A DNA stretch of 64,000 bases. It comes from Stenogyne calaminthoides (taxonomy: Eukaryota > Streptophyta > Magnoliopsida > Lamiales > Lamiaceae). The notes below the pieces were generated by a model. It was given only the letters and a program-made list of their open reading frames with translations. It was not told the DNA's origin and did no database searches. The stretch is taken from assembly GCA_037126765.1 (NCBI GenBank), contig JBBCBC010000001.1, forward strand, positions 22,338,622 to 22,402,621, written 5' to 3'. Below, in pieces: positions 34,360-44,699 of this stretch (position 1 is the stretch's first letter; every line of letters begins with the position of its first letter). The position numbers and the translations under genes are program-made.

Positions 34360-37316
34360 TCAGTCCAAGATGCTCGCCAGAGGTACATTTTGCTCGGCCA
34401 CGAAAAGGTACCCTTTGTTCGACCCAAGACTGACGGACCCGGACTCAGTTCGGAGAGTTTGACCAGCAACTTCAGCAATATTCACGTCCGAGCCGTCTTC
34501 CTCATTCAGGATATGATCATCAACCTCGATCCCTTCAGGAAGAGTGGAGAAGTCACACAGATCGTTCAGGTCAGACATTGGAAGTTTGCGATCTGGAGGA
34601 TTGTCGATCGTGTCATCTTTGAAACCGGATATGAGTGGGGCGGTTTGTTCGCCAAAGGAGCGATGGCGAAAGCGTAATCGAATGGCATCAAAGAAGGCGC
34701 GATATGTAGGAGAAGTTGGACATGGAATCAACATATTCTTCATTGTGCAGCCTTGAATTTTCGAGACCCAGACGAGTGTTGGTCTCTTCAGCAATGATGA
34801 GTTGTTGGCCGAGCACATTCCTCTCACTTTCCATGGCCTCGAAGACATTCATCTCCTCATGAGCTCTCCGTATGCTGACCACCTCCTCCTGAGAATGATT
34901 CCTTTGCTCCTCTTTGCTGGCGAGCATTTTCTTGAGCTGGCGGGCATCCTCCCCGAGCTGGCGAGCATCCGCTTGTCTTGAGGATACATGTCCTTGAGCC
35001 AACCTCGCCTCATCCCGAAGTTCTGCTTATTCGCCACCTTTTCTTCAAAATTTCTGATCAGAGCCAAGTAGTTGGCATGAAGGTTGGCGGACTCAGCATA
35101 AACTTTCTCAAGGACGACCATAGATTGGCCCTGGAGTACCAAGCCGAGTCGCATGTTTTCCGTAAGGTGTGGGACCCGTAGTAGACTCTTCCAAATCGGT
35201 AGTCCATGCTCGAATCCGAGTCCGCACGCTTTTTGAACATGCTCGGAATACCCGAACCTTGCTAACACTTGGGCGAAAGCAGTAGTAGTTTTTCAAATCG
35301 GGCATCAAGGGCGCCTAACCCCGCTTCAACCTACACATGCACCCGAGCAAATAAACATGTTAAGGCTAACAGAATTAACTAAAAAGGAAGTAAAGCTTAA
35401 CAAAATTTTACTGCTCGCACGGCCGGATCCCATCCCAAGAATGATTTATCCTCGTGGACCGAAGCTCGATTCAAAGCGAGTCCATGATCGGGTCCAAAGA
35501 TGAGGTGGAGAAGATGTGCCAACCTCCATTTCAACAATTTATGAGACCGACCGACCACGGAGGCGGCCATTCCGATCGCTTTTTGCAGAGGGGTCTGAGT
35601 CACCCCGACAAAGACCATCGGTTCGCCCGAGCCTGCTTCGGCTTGGCGCTGCTGTCCGAAACTTGTTCACTTGGTCCCGCCGCCGCTTCCATCCTCGGTC
35701 TCTTCGGGCGACGAGCTCGCTTCACTCGTCTCTCCTTTCGGGCGAAACGAGTAGTCCTTTTTTGGTCGGCTCGATTCCCCAGGGCGGACGCGATGTTTCG
35801 GCTTGCCTCGCTTTCACCCTTCGCCGCCTCTCCCGATTTGCTCACGAGCTTCCCCGCCAAATTGAATTCTAGCGAGTTATTAAGGTCTTTTTCTTCGAGT
35901 CATCTCGGTATGTTCGGACGTGCTCACGGCAACAGTAACAGAAGGGAAAGCTATAAGCAAAACAATTCATTATGTAAGAAAGAATAATAGCGAGCAAAAT
36001 GGCACAAAACATATCCAAATGCAAAAAAGCAATCCTTACCAGTGGGGTTAACAGCTACAAAATGGTGAGGGGGCACGAACAAGCCTCCTTTCTTCCTCTG
36101 TTCGGCGGTATTTAGGGTCCTCACAGATCGTTCTGAGTGAGACTCGAGATCAATTTGCCAAACGCTGCTAAAATAGCCGTCGTTGGTCTCCTTGTCCGTC
36201 GCAGCTGGAATCCCTGAAATAAAGAGTAAGTTAAAATCAGTTCAAATTGAGGAACAAAAGACACAAAAGTACTTACTGCGATAAACCCCAAAGTCAGTAG
36301 GGATGTCTAAACGAGCATTTGGTTCGCTTCCAGAAGCCAGACTCTTCCAATCGCCCCCAACGAACCAAAATTTCTCCTTCCAATCACTGATTTTGTTTGG
36401 CACGTCCTCAATGATTTTGCACTTGGCATTTGCTTGCATGAACAGCCACCCATGTTCGCCCTTCGGACTAGTCAAATGCACCAATCGAGCAAGTTCAGTT
36501 GCTGAGGGATAATATCTAGGCTTCATTTTTCCGAACAAAGTCAGGAAACTCATGATCATATGCCACCCATTCGGCTTAAGCTGCGTAATGGTGATATTCC
36601 ATTCAACAAGAAAACGAGTGATAGCGGGATGGAGTGGAAACCTAAGGCCGGCTTCCATTGTGTCAAAATTCCACAACCGACACAACCCTCGGGGGCGGTC
36701 TCCTTTCGCTCATCGGGACCCTAAGCCCCGAAAAAAAGACATCTTTGGGGGTTTCGTAATTTCTATGCAGTTGAGCGAGCATATCTACATCAATAATGCT
36801 CGCTATTTTGCTCGCTGGGTACTCATTTTCAACCCTAATCCTATGAGGTTGCTCGGGTAAATCAAAACTATAACGAGCATTATACTCGTTATATGTTGGA
36901 CTATGAGGGACACCAACAGGTATATAAAGTTCAGAGTTTTGCTCGCCGCCTATCCCTATGTTCGATCCAGTCACATTCACAGCCATCAAAATTCCCCCCC
37001 TCACAATATTATCATCTCTATTTACATCAACATTATCTACAGCCCTAGACCTAATTTGAGTTTGGGGCAAAGAATCCTCACCTGAATCATCCGAAAAATC
37101 ACTACGGACCAAATCCCTATCTAATTCATTTAGGGCTTCGTCGGAATCGGAGGAAAGAACGACAAATGGCTGCCGAACTTGCCAACGAAACTCCGAACCT
37201 GAGACATTCGTCCCCGGCGCGTTAGCATCGCTACGGGGGATTCTATCAATAGAGGGGGAAAAGGAACTATGGTGGTCCGATTCTAGGGAAACATAAGAGT
37301 TTGAGCAAGAAGCCAT
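34360..37316 (-). pseudogene. Antisense gene of the Tat element (aORF; Transposase_28-like)
   Basis: This gene reads against gag-pol. Exon 1 starts MASCSNSYVSLES at 37,316; it is an acidic, serine-rich segment. A frame shift near 36,680 leads into CRLWNFDTMEAGLRFPLHP...PNGWHMIMSFLTLFGK...GWLFMQA...WKEKFWFVGGDW (to about 36,280), resembling the 'putative gypsy-type transposon' domain (Transposase_28). An intron (donor at about 36,274) leads to an exon at about 36,045-36,213, then a basic RKERRVKRARRPKRPR segment (about 35,720). The rest is helical, coiled-coil-like (35,268-34,690) and has an acidic tail ending PLASILD at 34,360. Antisense frames between pol and the 3' LTR are known in Grande-type elements; their function is unknown. 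Confidence 0.7.
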
Positions 37317-37581
37317 AATCGCAATGAGAGAGAGAATGCAATAAGTTACCTGAGTAAAATCTTTCGCCGGAATGATAAAGTCCTTGCCGGAAATTTTTAA
37401 ACGCAAAAAAGATTGAAGGCAGAGACGAGAGAAGAGGAAAAGGGATTAAGGCGGCGAAATGAGGTATTTATAGATACCAGATTCAATTTTGAAAATCCGC
37501 ACGAATATCTGAAAACGACGCCAACTAGGGCCCAATCAGATTTTAAACAAATCGGGCCCCATGGTGAATACAAAGCGACCC

Positions 37582-37591
37582 GGCTGGGGGG
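37582..37591 (+). promoter_or_regulatory. Polypurine tract
   Basis: GGCTGGGGGG lies three bases before the 3' LTR, where plus-strand priming is expected. It has one pyrimidine pair but is otherwise a G run. Confidence 0.55.
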
Positions 37592-37594
37592 TAT

Positions 37595-38757
37595 TGTTGT
37601 GTTCGATATAATAATTCAGCATTAATCGAACACGTAAGAGCGACACGTGTAATATTTATTAAAATAATCATGCCCGATGGACAAGTGTGCTCGCTGACCG
37701 TCGACCAAACAAGTTTGTTCGACCAGCTCGCCACTTGCCAACAAAAGCAAACCTACTCGCCACTCAGATCAGGAAAGAAGGAATCAAATGAGCTAAGTCA
37801 AGAGGACTCAGACCAACCTGAGGGCTCAGACAAGTCTGAGGCCACGAACAAGTCTGAGGACTCAGACAGCCTAAATGCTCAGACTATCCTGAGGGGTCAG
37901 TATGCTCGCAACTCAGATATCCTGAAGACTCAGATAAATCTGAGGGCCAGTATGCTCGGTGCTCAGACATCCTGAGGGTTCAGATATCCTGAAGACTCAG
38001 ATAAATCTGAGGGTCAGTATGCTCGGTGCTCAGACATCCTGAGGGTTCAGATATCCTGAAGACTCAGACAAACCTGAGGGTTCAGATATCCTGAAGACTC
38101 AGACATCCCGAAAGACCCAGACATCCTGAAGGCTCAGTATGCTCGAGAAGGACAGTATTCCAGCATAAAACTGACATGATTAAAGGGGCGAACAAAGCAA
38201 GCAGCCGAGCAAAAGATTGATTTGGACGACCAAAAGAGTGCCATATAGACAAGCAAAACCAAAGATCAATCTAGAAGACGGAGTTGGAAAGGTGGCAGCA
38301 TCGCAAGAGTTCTTGCATGGCTCGGAGTCTCCAGCTCATGCTTGCCAACCCAGCTCATGCTTGTCGGAGTGCTATAAATGGAAGAAAAAACAACAAGAGA
38401 CGGGTTACGAAAAATTCCCCAGAAAGAGTTACGGTTCACAAAATACGTTCAGAGACGAAAGGTTCACAAAAATTCGAGAGATCATCCATGCACACAGAAA
38501 CCCTAGCACTCATATACCAATTTTCCAAATCATCTTCATCAAAAGTGATTCATCTTCATGAGATGTATCAAATATTGTACGTGTAAATCTTGCAATACCA
38601 CATCCCTGGCTTGGTATGCCCCCAGAGTAGTCATTTATTGACGAATTGGGTCAACAAATTCATCTTATTTACAGTTTATTTTACACGTGCATATTTTGTT
38701 TGTGAGTTTTTACCAAATTAGCCACATAATATTCTCCAGATAAAACGACTCGCGACA
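37595..38757 (+). repeat. 3' LTR of the Tat element (1,163 bp)
   Basis: It starts TGTTGTG and ends CGCGACA, and pairs with 25,294-26,439. The internal unit of about 67 bp ('gaagactcagataaatctga' onward) occurs at 37,923 and again at 37,990; the array differs in makeup from the 5' LTR. The TATA is at 38,372-38,378. Confidence 0.95.
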
Positions 38758-38762
38758 TGAAT

Positions 38763-40163
38763 GAAACATTTTGTGACATTATCTATTTTGTATATGATGT
38801 TGATGGTTGTAATTAAAACTTACCTCTCTTAACCTTGTTGCATTACTTGTTTTGTATTTAAAACTTACCTTTCATAACATTTTGTTGCATTTGGAATGTA
38901 ATATATTTTTGTACAAGCTCTGATGTATGAATCCTGTATGACATCTGGTGATTTTATGCATGATGGCAACTAGTATTATTGATTTTGTGGGAGTTGGTAT
39001 AAACGCAAGAGTTGGCTAATATACCAATATGTATAATCAACCTTGATGTTGATTGTATGCATTTTATTATGTCTGAAATAGTGCACAGTCCTTCTATTTT
39101 CTTTTTATCTTTGTTTGAAAATTAGTTTGTAATGGATGCTAGGTAAGATTTTAAATTGGGTGTAGCTATTCAACTGGACAAATAGAATGGTTACTGATGA
39201 GCACAATTTTATATTGCTTTGCATCCCACCTCCAATTGCACGTTTCCTTCTAATAATTAATACTTGTGTGTGCGGTTTAATTAATTAAAATTGACAACAT
39301 ATGATGCTAACAATTGGAACTTTTTAATTAATTAAAATTTCTAATACCAACATTTTAATATCAACCAGTAAGCAATTACTTATATTTTAAATATCATAAT
39401 AAAATTTAATTTAATTTACGCATGTTTGCGTGAGACAGTCTCACGGTGAGACGGGGTAAAAAGTAGACATTGTGACGAGTAGAATGTATGAAACTGTCTC
39501 ATGGTGAGATGTTGAGACAGGGTATAATAACGCATTGTGATGGTTTAATGTATGAAATCATCTCACAGTGAGACAATGTATAATTTGGACATTGTGACAA
39601 TTATGTTTACAAATACTTGCACCTCCCTATTAATTACCCTAAAAAAATATGTGCATAGACAACTCCAAGCACCCGTCTGATTAAAAATATATGTGCATAA
39701 TTAAAAGACAACTCCAAGCATTCCACTTATATATGTTTTCGGCGCCAATTAAAAACAGGGTAGATGGGGGCGGCGGGAAACTAAAACAAAATTGTTGCAG
39801 TCCGTCTGATTCCAGAAGAAAAGTTATAGAAAACACGCATTTGGGTAAAGAAGTCGCCTGAGGTAATTGTCTCCAATATTCATTCATAATAATGGAAGTA
39901 TTGTTTGTTATGTATAGGCGGCAGATTGATCTTTCTAGGTGCACATAATCTATAATTAAAGGCAACAAACATCATTATCTCGGCCCAATATACACCAACT
40001 ATACCAAAACACCATTTAATTAATGCAAACATTATGTACAAACAAAATGGAACATACTGTTATCAACACTTCCATACATTAACACTTTGTCTAGAATTAA
40101 AACTACAATAACATTAGGAACTATGAAATACACATCAATTATCAATAATGCTTCCCCGCTACG
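38763..40163. other. Non-coding part of the carrier element
   Basis: No gene is recognised. At 39,425-39,590 the phrases 'gagacagtctcacggtgagac', 'gaaactgtctcatggtgagat' and 'gaaatcatctcacagtgagac' recur about 75 bp apart, an arrangement seen in plant MITE-like repeats. The minus-strand frame at 39,681-39,968 has no recognisable motif. Confidence 0.5.
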
Positions 40164-42283
40164 TCTCCGATCAGGGGCGGATCCAGAGTTCAATAGTGGG
40201 GTGGGCTAAAAAGTAACATCTCGACAAATTAAAATTCATATATAACAAAAAAATTTAATATTCACTTAAGTTGTACCCTACGAGACTTCAAAGCATAAAA
40301 TTCATCAATAACTGAGTCTATATCTATATCTTTAACAAAATCTCTCTCAATAAAAAGCATCAAACAATCTCCAAGCAAATCATCCCCCATCTTGTTACGA
40401 AGTGCTGTCTTCACATGCTTCATTGCTGAAAATGCTCGTTCAGTTGTAGCAGTAGAAACGGGCAACGTCAAGATTAGATGAATCAATCTAGTTAGCATAA
40501 CGTAGGGCTTCGACCTTCCTCTCGTAGCAATTAATTGACTCAATTCAACAAGTGTAGAAACTTGGAACTCTTGGCTCTCTATCACATCAAGCTTATAATG
40601 AATCAACTCATTCTCTAATGTAATAATATCTTGACCCATGAAATCTTCAGGATAGAACTTTCTTGCAAGCTTGCAAATAACATCACCGTTGAATGATTCA
40701 AAAGAATTTTTAGGATCTAAGGCCACACTGAGAGAAAGTAACTCAACAGATACATCATTAAATCTTGTATCCAACTCCATCAAGATATAATCAACATGAG
40801 TAAGAAATGCACATTTATTTCCTTGACTAACTCTTTTCCAATTGCCAAAACCTTCATCGACTAATGCAGAAGAACTAAGCTTATTAACGTCGCTTATGAA
40901 AAGAAAACAGTAAAAACAATATGCTTTATCTGTGGAAGGCGAGTACTCCAACCAATGAAACCTGTTAAACCATTTTTTCTGAAAACTACGATTTTGATTG
41001 CCAACCTTTGTAACGGGATACTTTTCCATCTTCGGTTGATAAGGACCGACATTTAGATACGCCCGCCTTATATCATCTCTTGCATTAACAGAATATTTTG
41101 ACAATTGCTTCATTTTTCCCGGATCACGCTCAATGTGTGTATCTAATTGTAAATCTGAAACTGGTGGAGTTTGCACTATAGGCGTTGGAGGAGATCGATT
41201 AGTTTGAGTTTGTGTGGCTCTGAATGTAGGCTCCAAGCTACTTTCACTATCTTGACATTCTCGCTTTTTATAGAAAGATGATATAAGACATTTTCCTTTC
41301 TTTACACATGGTTGGTGCTCCATTTCTGAAATAAAGCAAGACAATAATTTTTTCTTTATTAATAAATAAATAATTTTTTTAAATCAATAAACAAATAATT
41401 ATTTAGCATAAGTGCACTGTGCCAATTTAACATTGATGCCCAAATGGGGCATTACGACATTAAATAATAAACTTATTTAACATTAGAATAACATTGATGT
41501 TCTAATGCCCAATTATTAATTCATCAAAACAGAGCATCATTCCATTGGATTTGGGGCATTTGATTTATACATTTAAGTGTTTAGCCCATTACACCATGTC
41601 ACCATCTAATTTTGGGGCTAATTGGCTACCAATTTATACATTAAACCAATTACACACCATTTGATTTTGGGCATCACCGCATCAAGGATTCAGGGCAGAC
41701 ACACCGGCACAGTAATAAATTTAGGATGCTTCATGCTTGCTTAGTTCTCATCTTCTCCCTCAAAATACATATCAATATATCATTAATTTCAAACTTCAGT
41801 TCGACAGTTCCATATATTAAATATACAAACAATTTTGAAAACCTAAATAAGCTATAAACAACTAATAAAAAACATCACTTTCATACTTACCAAGAAAAAG
41901 GAGAAGATGGGATGAATTATTCCAATACAAGGGAGAAGAGGAGACCACAGATGCACATACCAGAATCAGATTATCAAGTTTTTCACCGATTCTGTGCGAG
42001 ACTGTAAGTGAAAGATGCAAACTTACAGATTTAATTTTTTACCGTCTTCTCAAGTCATTCAGGGTTTTATTTTTTAATTTGGGGGTGCGGGCTAATTATC
42101 TAATCATTTAAGAATATGGGCTTATATTTGTTGGGCTTACAATTAAAACAAAGAGTCAATATTTGGGCTGGGCTATTACTAATAAAATAAAATTTATAAC
42201 AAATACATAAAGGAGATTATTGGGCAAGTGGGCTAGGCTGGAGCCCAGGTTGGGCCAGCTGCAGGTCCGCCCCTGTCCCCGAT
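40164..42283 (-). mobile_element. hAT element with TTF-type transposase remnant, 2,104 bp
   Basis: The left terminus CAGGGGCGGATCC (40,172) matches the right terminus read inward, CAGGGGCGGACCT (42,275). The flanks are 8-bp near-duplicates TCTCCGAT (40,164-40,171) and TCCCCGAT (42,276-42,283), one base different. CAGGGGCGG ends and 8-bp TSDs are typical of plant hAT elements carrying TTF-type zinc-finger/DUF4371 transposases. The gene inside is on the minus strand and is internally deleted, so the copy cannot make a whole transposase. Confidence 0.92.
40262..41344 (-). CDS. TTF zinc-finger/hAT C-terminal dimerisation protein with the core deleted in frame
   Basis: This is an open frame of 360 codons. 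Residues about 90-160 are the TTF-type zinc finger: YLNVGPYQPKMEKYPVTKV, KKWFNRFHWLEYS and KAYCFYCFLF. The first lines of DUF4371 follow (EGFGNWKRVSQG). It then jumps to the C-terminal region, LDTRFNDVSVELLSLSVALD, and the hAT dimerisation domain LILTLPVSTATTERAFSAMK (about 290-310), ending SRRVQLK. Family members are about 700-800 residues, so some 400 residues including the catalytic core are gone, yet the frame stays open. The start at 41,344 or the internal Met at about 41,323 are both possible. It might act as a DNA-binding or dimerising competitor, but that is only inference. Confidence 0.85.
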   Translation of the reverse strand: MSCFISEMEHQPCVKKGKCLISSFYKKRECQDSESSLEPTFRATQTQTNRSPPTPIVQTPPVSDLQLDTHIERDPGKMKQLSKYSVNARDDIRRAYLNVGPYQPKMEKYPVTKVGNQNRSFQKKWFNRFHWLEYSPSTDKAYCFYCFLFISDVNKLSSSALVDEGFGNWKRVSQGNKCAFLTHVDYILMELDTRFNDVSVELLSLSVALDPKNSFESFNGDVICKLARKFYPEDFMGQDIITLENELIHYKLDVIESQEFQVSTLVELSQLIATRGRSKPYVMLTRLIHLILTLPVSTATTERAFSAMKHVKTALRNKMGDDLLGDCLMLFIERDFVKDIDIDSVIDEFYALKSRRVQLK

Positions 42284-42719
42284 CATAACTAGAGAAATTA
42301 TTGTGAAGATTAAAATTATGTTTACAATAACCCAAAAACACAACGTATTTGTCAACGGGCCGGTTCCCAAACCCTTTGCAGTGTTGTTCATATGTCTCTC
42401 AATGTGTTCTGATCATCTAGGAACCTCATTACGAACTTTCAAGCATTCCACCCCTGAATCAATAGTCGCCGTTACCGGTAATGTTGTTGTTTTGTCGATG
42501 AAATTTATCACACCAAATGAAACTCTTCGAAAGCATTTTGTCAACGGGACATTTATAAAAATAACGTCCTGGATGAGCAGACTTTTCAATGGCGCAAAGC
42601 AATATCATGATGTCCTTACCACACGAACACAAAGAAAGGGGAGTATTGTGTTCATGTACAGACATCCTATAAACAAATACAAGATAAATAGTTAATCAGT
42701 TTGTACAATTTGAATAATT

Positions 42720-43076
42720 ATTGTTATAAGAATGCTGGAATTCTCAAAGACACTTGCTATTACACAATTTGTGGTAATACATCCAAATACAACCAAATAC
42801 AATCAAATAAAACCAAATACAATCATAATCATTGTTATAAGAATGTTGGAATTATCAAAGACACTTGCCATTACACAATTTTGTGGCAATACAACCAAAT
42901 ACAATCATAATCAATGTTATAAGAATGCTGGAATGATCAAAGACACTTGCTATTACACAATTTTGTGGCAATACAACCAAATACAATCATAATCATTATT
43001 ATAAGAATGTTGGAATTATCAAAGACACATGCTATTACACAATTTTGTAATTTTGCAACCAAATACAATCATAATA
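42720..43076. repeat. Tandem repeats of 82 bp (first interval 111 bp), four copies
   Basis: Copies start with 'attgttataagaatg' or a close form at 42,720, 42,831, 42,913 and 42,995. The first copy carries an extra 'aatcaaataaaaccaaatac' stretch. Each unit contains 'tcaaagacacttgctattac' and 'aaccaaatacaatcataat'. The array lies within the presumed intron of the GRF fragment. The frames at 42,701-42,992 are translations of this array. Confidence 0.92.
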
Positions 43077-43207
43077 ACTGTTATAAAATCAACTAGTATT
43101 ATCTCAATAATTAATAAGATTGAATACATAGATGGAAATGCACAATTTATCTACTATTAACCTAGACCCTAACTTTAATATTTATCATATGTATTGAATT
43201 TAAAAGT

Positions 43208-43439
43208 AAAAATTAGAACAAATACAAACAGAGAGTATACCTAGTTACGGGGAATTAAAGACGTGTACCTGAATGATGCAGTAACGAGTGGATCGCGTGA
43301 ATCTTCGATGAGCATCGTCCATCCATCATATAAAAATTAGAACAACTACAAACAGAGAGTATACCTAGCTACAAGGAATTAAAAATATGTACCTGAATGA
43401 TGCAGTAACGAGTGGGTCGCGTGAATCTTCGATGAGCGC
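43208..43439. repeat. Direct duplication of about 115 bp containing an exon-like piece
   Basis: 43,208-43,318 and 43,326-43,439 share 'acaaacagagagtatacct' and 'gatgcagtaacgagtgg' and 'cgcgtgaatcttcgatgag' in the same order with few differences. Read on the minus strand, both copies encode LIEDSRDPLVTASF followed by a splice-donor-like GT. Confidence 0.88.
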
Positions 43440-43708
43440 CGCCAAACAAGTTCTAAAGAAGAAGATGAATTTGGGATGTTTCTATGAGAACGAGAGAAAT
43501 AATACAGCTGTGAGTTTGGGTAGGGTCGTAATTTGATAAAAATCACAAGGGTAATAAAGTCATTTTCACTCGTTAATTTGAGAATCTAGCGAAAATTGTT
43601 TGCCTACCAAACACTGGGCTTTTAATCGGCAAATCGCGTAATCTCGGCCTGATTTTTAATCGGCTCAATTGCACATATTAAGAAACTTGGCTACCAAACG
43701 GGGCCTTA

Positions 43709-43792
43709 GAGGATGTAGATAAAGTTGGGGGTATAGCTAGGAAAGTGCAGTATTAGCGACTTTATATTTTGAACTCTGTATGGCCTCCAGAT
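43709..43792 (+). pseudogene. PMD gene, middle fragment
   Basis: The frame resumes with LEDVDKVG. After a one-base shift and a TGG-to-TAG change it reads ESAVLATLYFELCMAS, matching the PMD signature (YSWGSAVLATLYRELC in the family). It stops at the hAT insertion at 43,793 and continues past it. It lies directly after the right end of the insertion block. Confidence 0.75.
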
Positions 43793-44699
43793 CAGGGACG
43801 GATCATAAGGGGGGCTGCACCGGGCTCCAGCCCAGTGCAAGCCCCCACTAACCTGTTATATATCTGAATTAACATGTGAATAAAATTCAATATATGAATT
43901 TAAGCCCAATTCAATATTTTTTTATTTTATATTAATTTATAAATCCCAATTTAAAATTAAAGTTCATCCCCACACTCTGTATTCAGTTATTAAATTAATA
44001 TACAATTTGATATAAATTTTTTTCCTGATCTATCGTGTCTACTTAATTAAAATATTAAGATTTACGAATTTCATCCGCAACAAAGATTTTATTTTATTGT
44101 AATTTTGAATGTGCTTTTTTAGGCTCTCATATCCAAAAATTTAAAATTTAATCATCTGAATATGGTTCTATATTTTTTATTTAGTACTTTTATTTATTTA
44201 ACTTGTTCAGTGTTAGTTTTCTCAATATTTGTCCTTTTCTTTTGAGGAATATGTATTAATAATTTATTTTTTAGTTGTTATATATTGTGATATGATAAAA
44301 TTTTAGTCACTTTAATATTAGAAAAGGAGAAATTGTAAATGTAATAATGTATTAACATGAGTTAAATGAGATATATTTTTTAAATTGGTAAACGTTTCTT
44401 GAAATGTTTAAAAAGATATTGAGCATAAGTTGTATGATTTTATTTTAACTAAATATTATTTATAATTAGGGATATATTTTATAAATGAACATCAATCTAT
44501 TAAAATATATTTTATTAAAAATAGAGATAAATTCGAATTTAATTATTGATGAGTTTTATGTTTTGAAGTCTCATATAACACCACCTAAATTAATATACTA
44601 AAAAATGTTATATGTAAATATAAAATTATAATGTGACGGAACTTCAAAATATTTCAGTTTACCCCATCGTTAAATTCTAGATCCATCCCTGCTCCAAAT
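43785..44699. mobile_element. Non-autonomous hAT element, 899 bp
   Basis: The left terminus CAGGGACGGATC (43,793) matches the right terminus read inward, CAGGGATGGATC (44,691). The flanks are CTCCAGAT (43,785-43,792) and CTCCAAAT (44,692-44,699), 7 of 8 identical. No coding capacity is seen; the body is AT-rich. The termini are related to those of the hAT element at 40,172-42,275, so the two probably belong to the same TTF-type group. Confidence 0.88.

Larger units (their letters stand above)
25289..38762 (+). mobile_element. Ty3/gypsy retrotransposon, Tat lineage, 13,464 bp, TSD TGAAT
   Basis: The element runs from TGTTGTGTTCG at 25,294 to CGCGACA at 38,757, flanked by perfect TGAAT duplications (25,289-25,293 and 38,758-38,762). 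Its order is LTR, primer site, gag, protease, RT, RNase H, second (archaeal-type) RNase H, integrase, spacer, antisense gene, polypurine tract, LTR. The dual RNase H, absence of an integrase chromodomain, large size and antisense frame fit the Tat group (Tat, Grande, Retand, Ogre). In-frame stops and a frame shift show that gag-pol is dead. The LTRs have tens of differences and unequal length (1,146 and 1,163 bp), so the insertion is not recent. Confidence 0.93.
42284..43440 (-). pseudogene. GRF-type zinc-finger gene fragment with duplicated first exon
   Basis: On the minus strand an exon-like stretch at 42,459-42,665 reads LCSCGKDIMILLC, then AHPGRYFYKCP and SFIWCDKFH. This matches the GRF zinc finger (CxCG...PGR.F..CP...F.WCD), although one expected Cys before the F-x-W-C-D motif is missing. 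Upstream, a first-exon-like piece LIEDSRDPLVTASF followed by a GT donor occurs twice (about 43,266-43,312 and 43,387-43,432) as part of a direct duplication. GRF fingers bind single-stranded nucleic acid in known proteins and also occur in plant transposon proteins. No larger product can be assembled. Confidence 0.5.
22924..43705 (+). mobile_element. Nested insertion block in the PMD gene; PIF/Harbinger-like carrier (tentative)
   Basis: The PMD reading ends in ...CCTTTA at 22,923 and resumes after GGGGCC-TTA at 43,706, so TTA may be a 3-bp target duplication. The right edge read inward is GGCCCCGTTTGGTAGCC, a PIF/Harbinger-like terminus. The left edge at 22,924 does not match it, so the left end is probably altered. 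Without the Tat and hAT insertions about 5.2 kb remain. It holds a Myb/SANT-like gene on the plus strand, a common partner of Harbinger transposases, and a GRF zinc-finger fragment on the minus strand. No Harbinger DDE transposase was found. Confidence 0.4.

Noticed and set aside
34125..37625. Plus-strand frames across the antisense gene region, such as 35,454-35,987
   Set aside because: They are shadows of the minus-strand exons and have no domain; the minus strand gives consistent protein blocks.
42701..42992. Repeated KDTCYYTI peptides on the plus strand
   Set aside because: They are products of the 82-bp tandem repeat.
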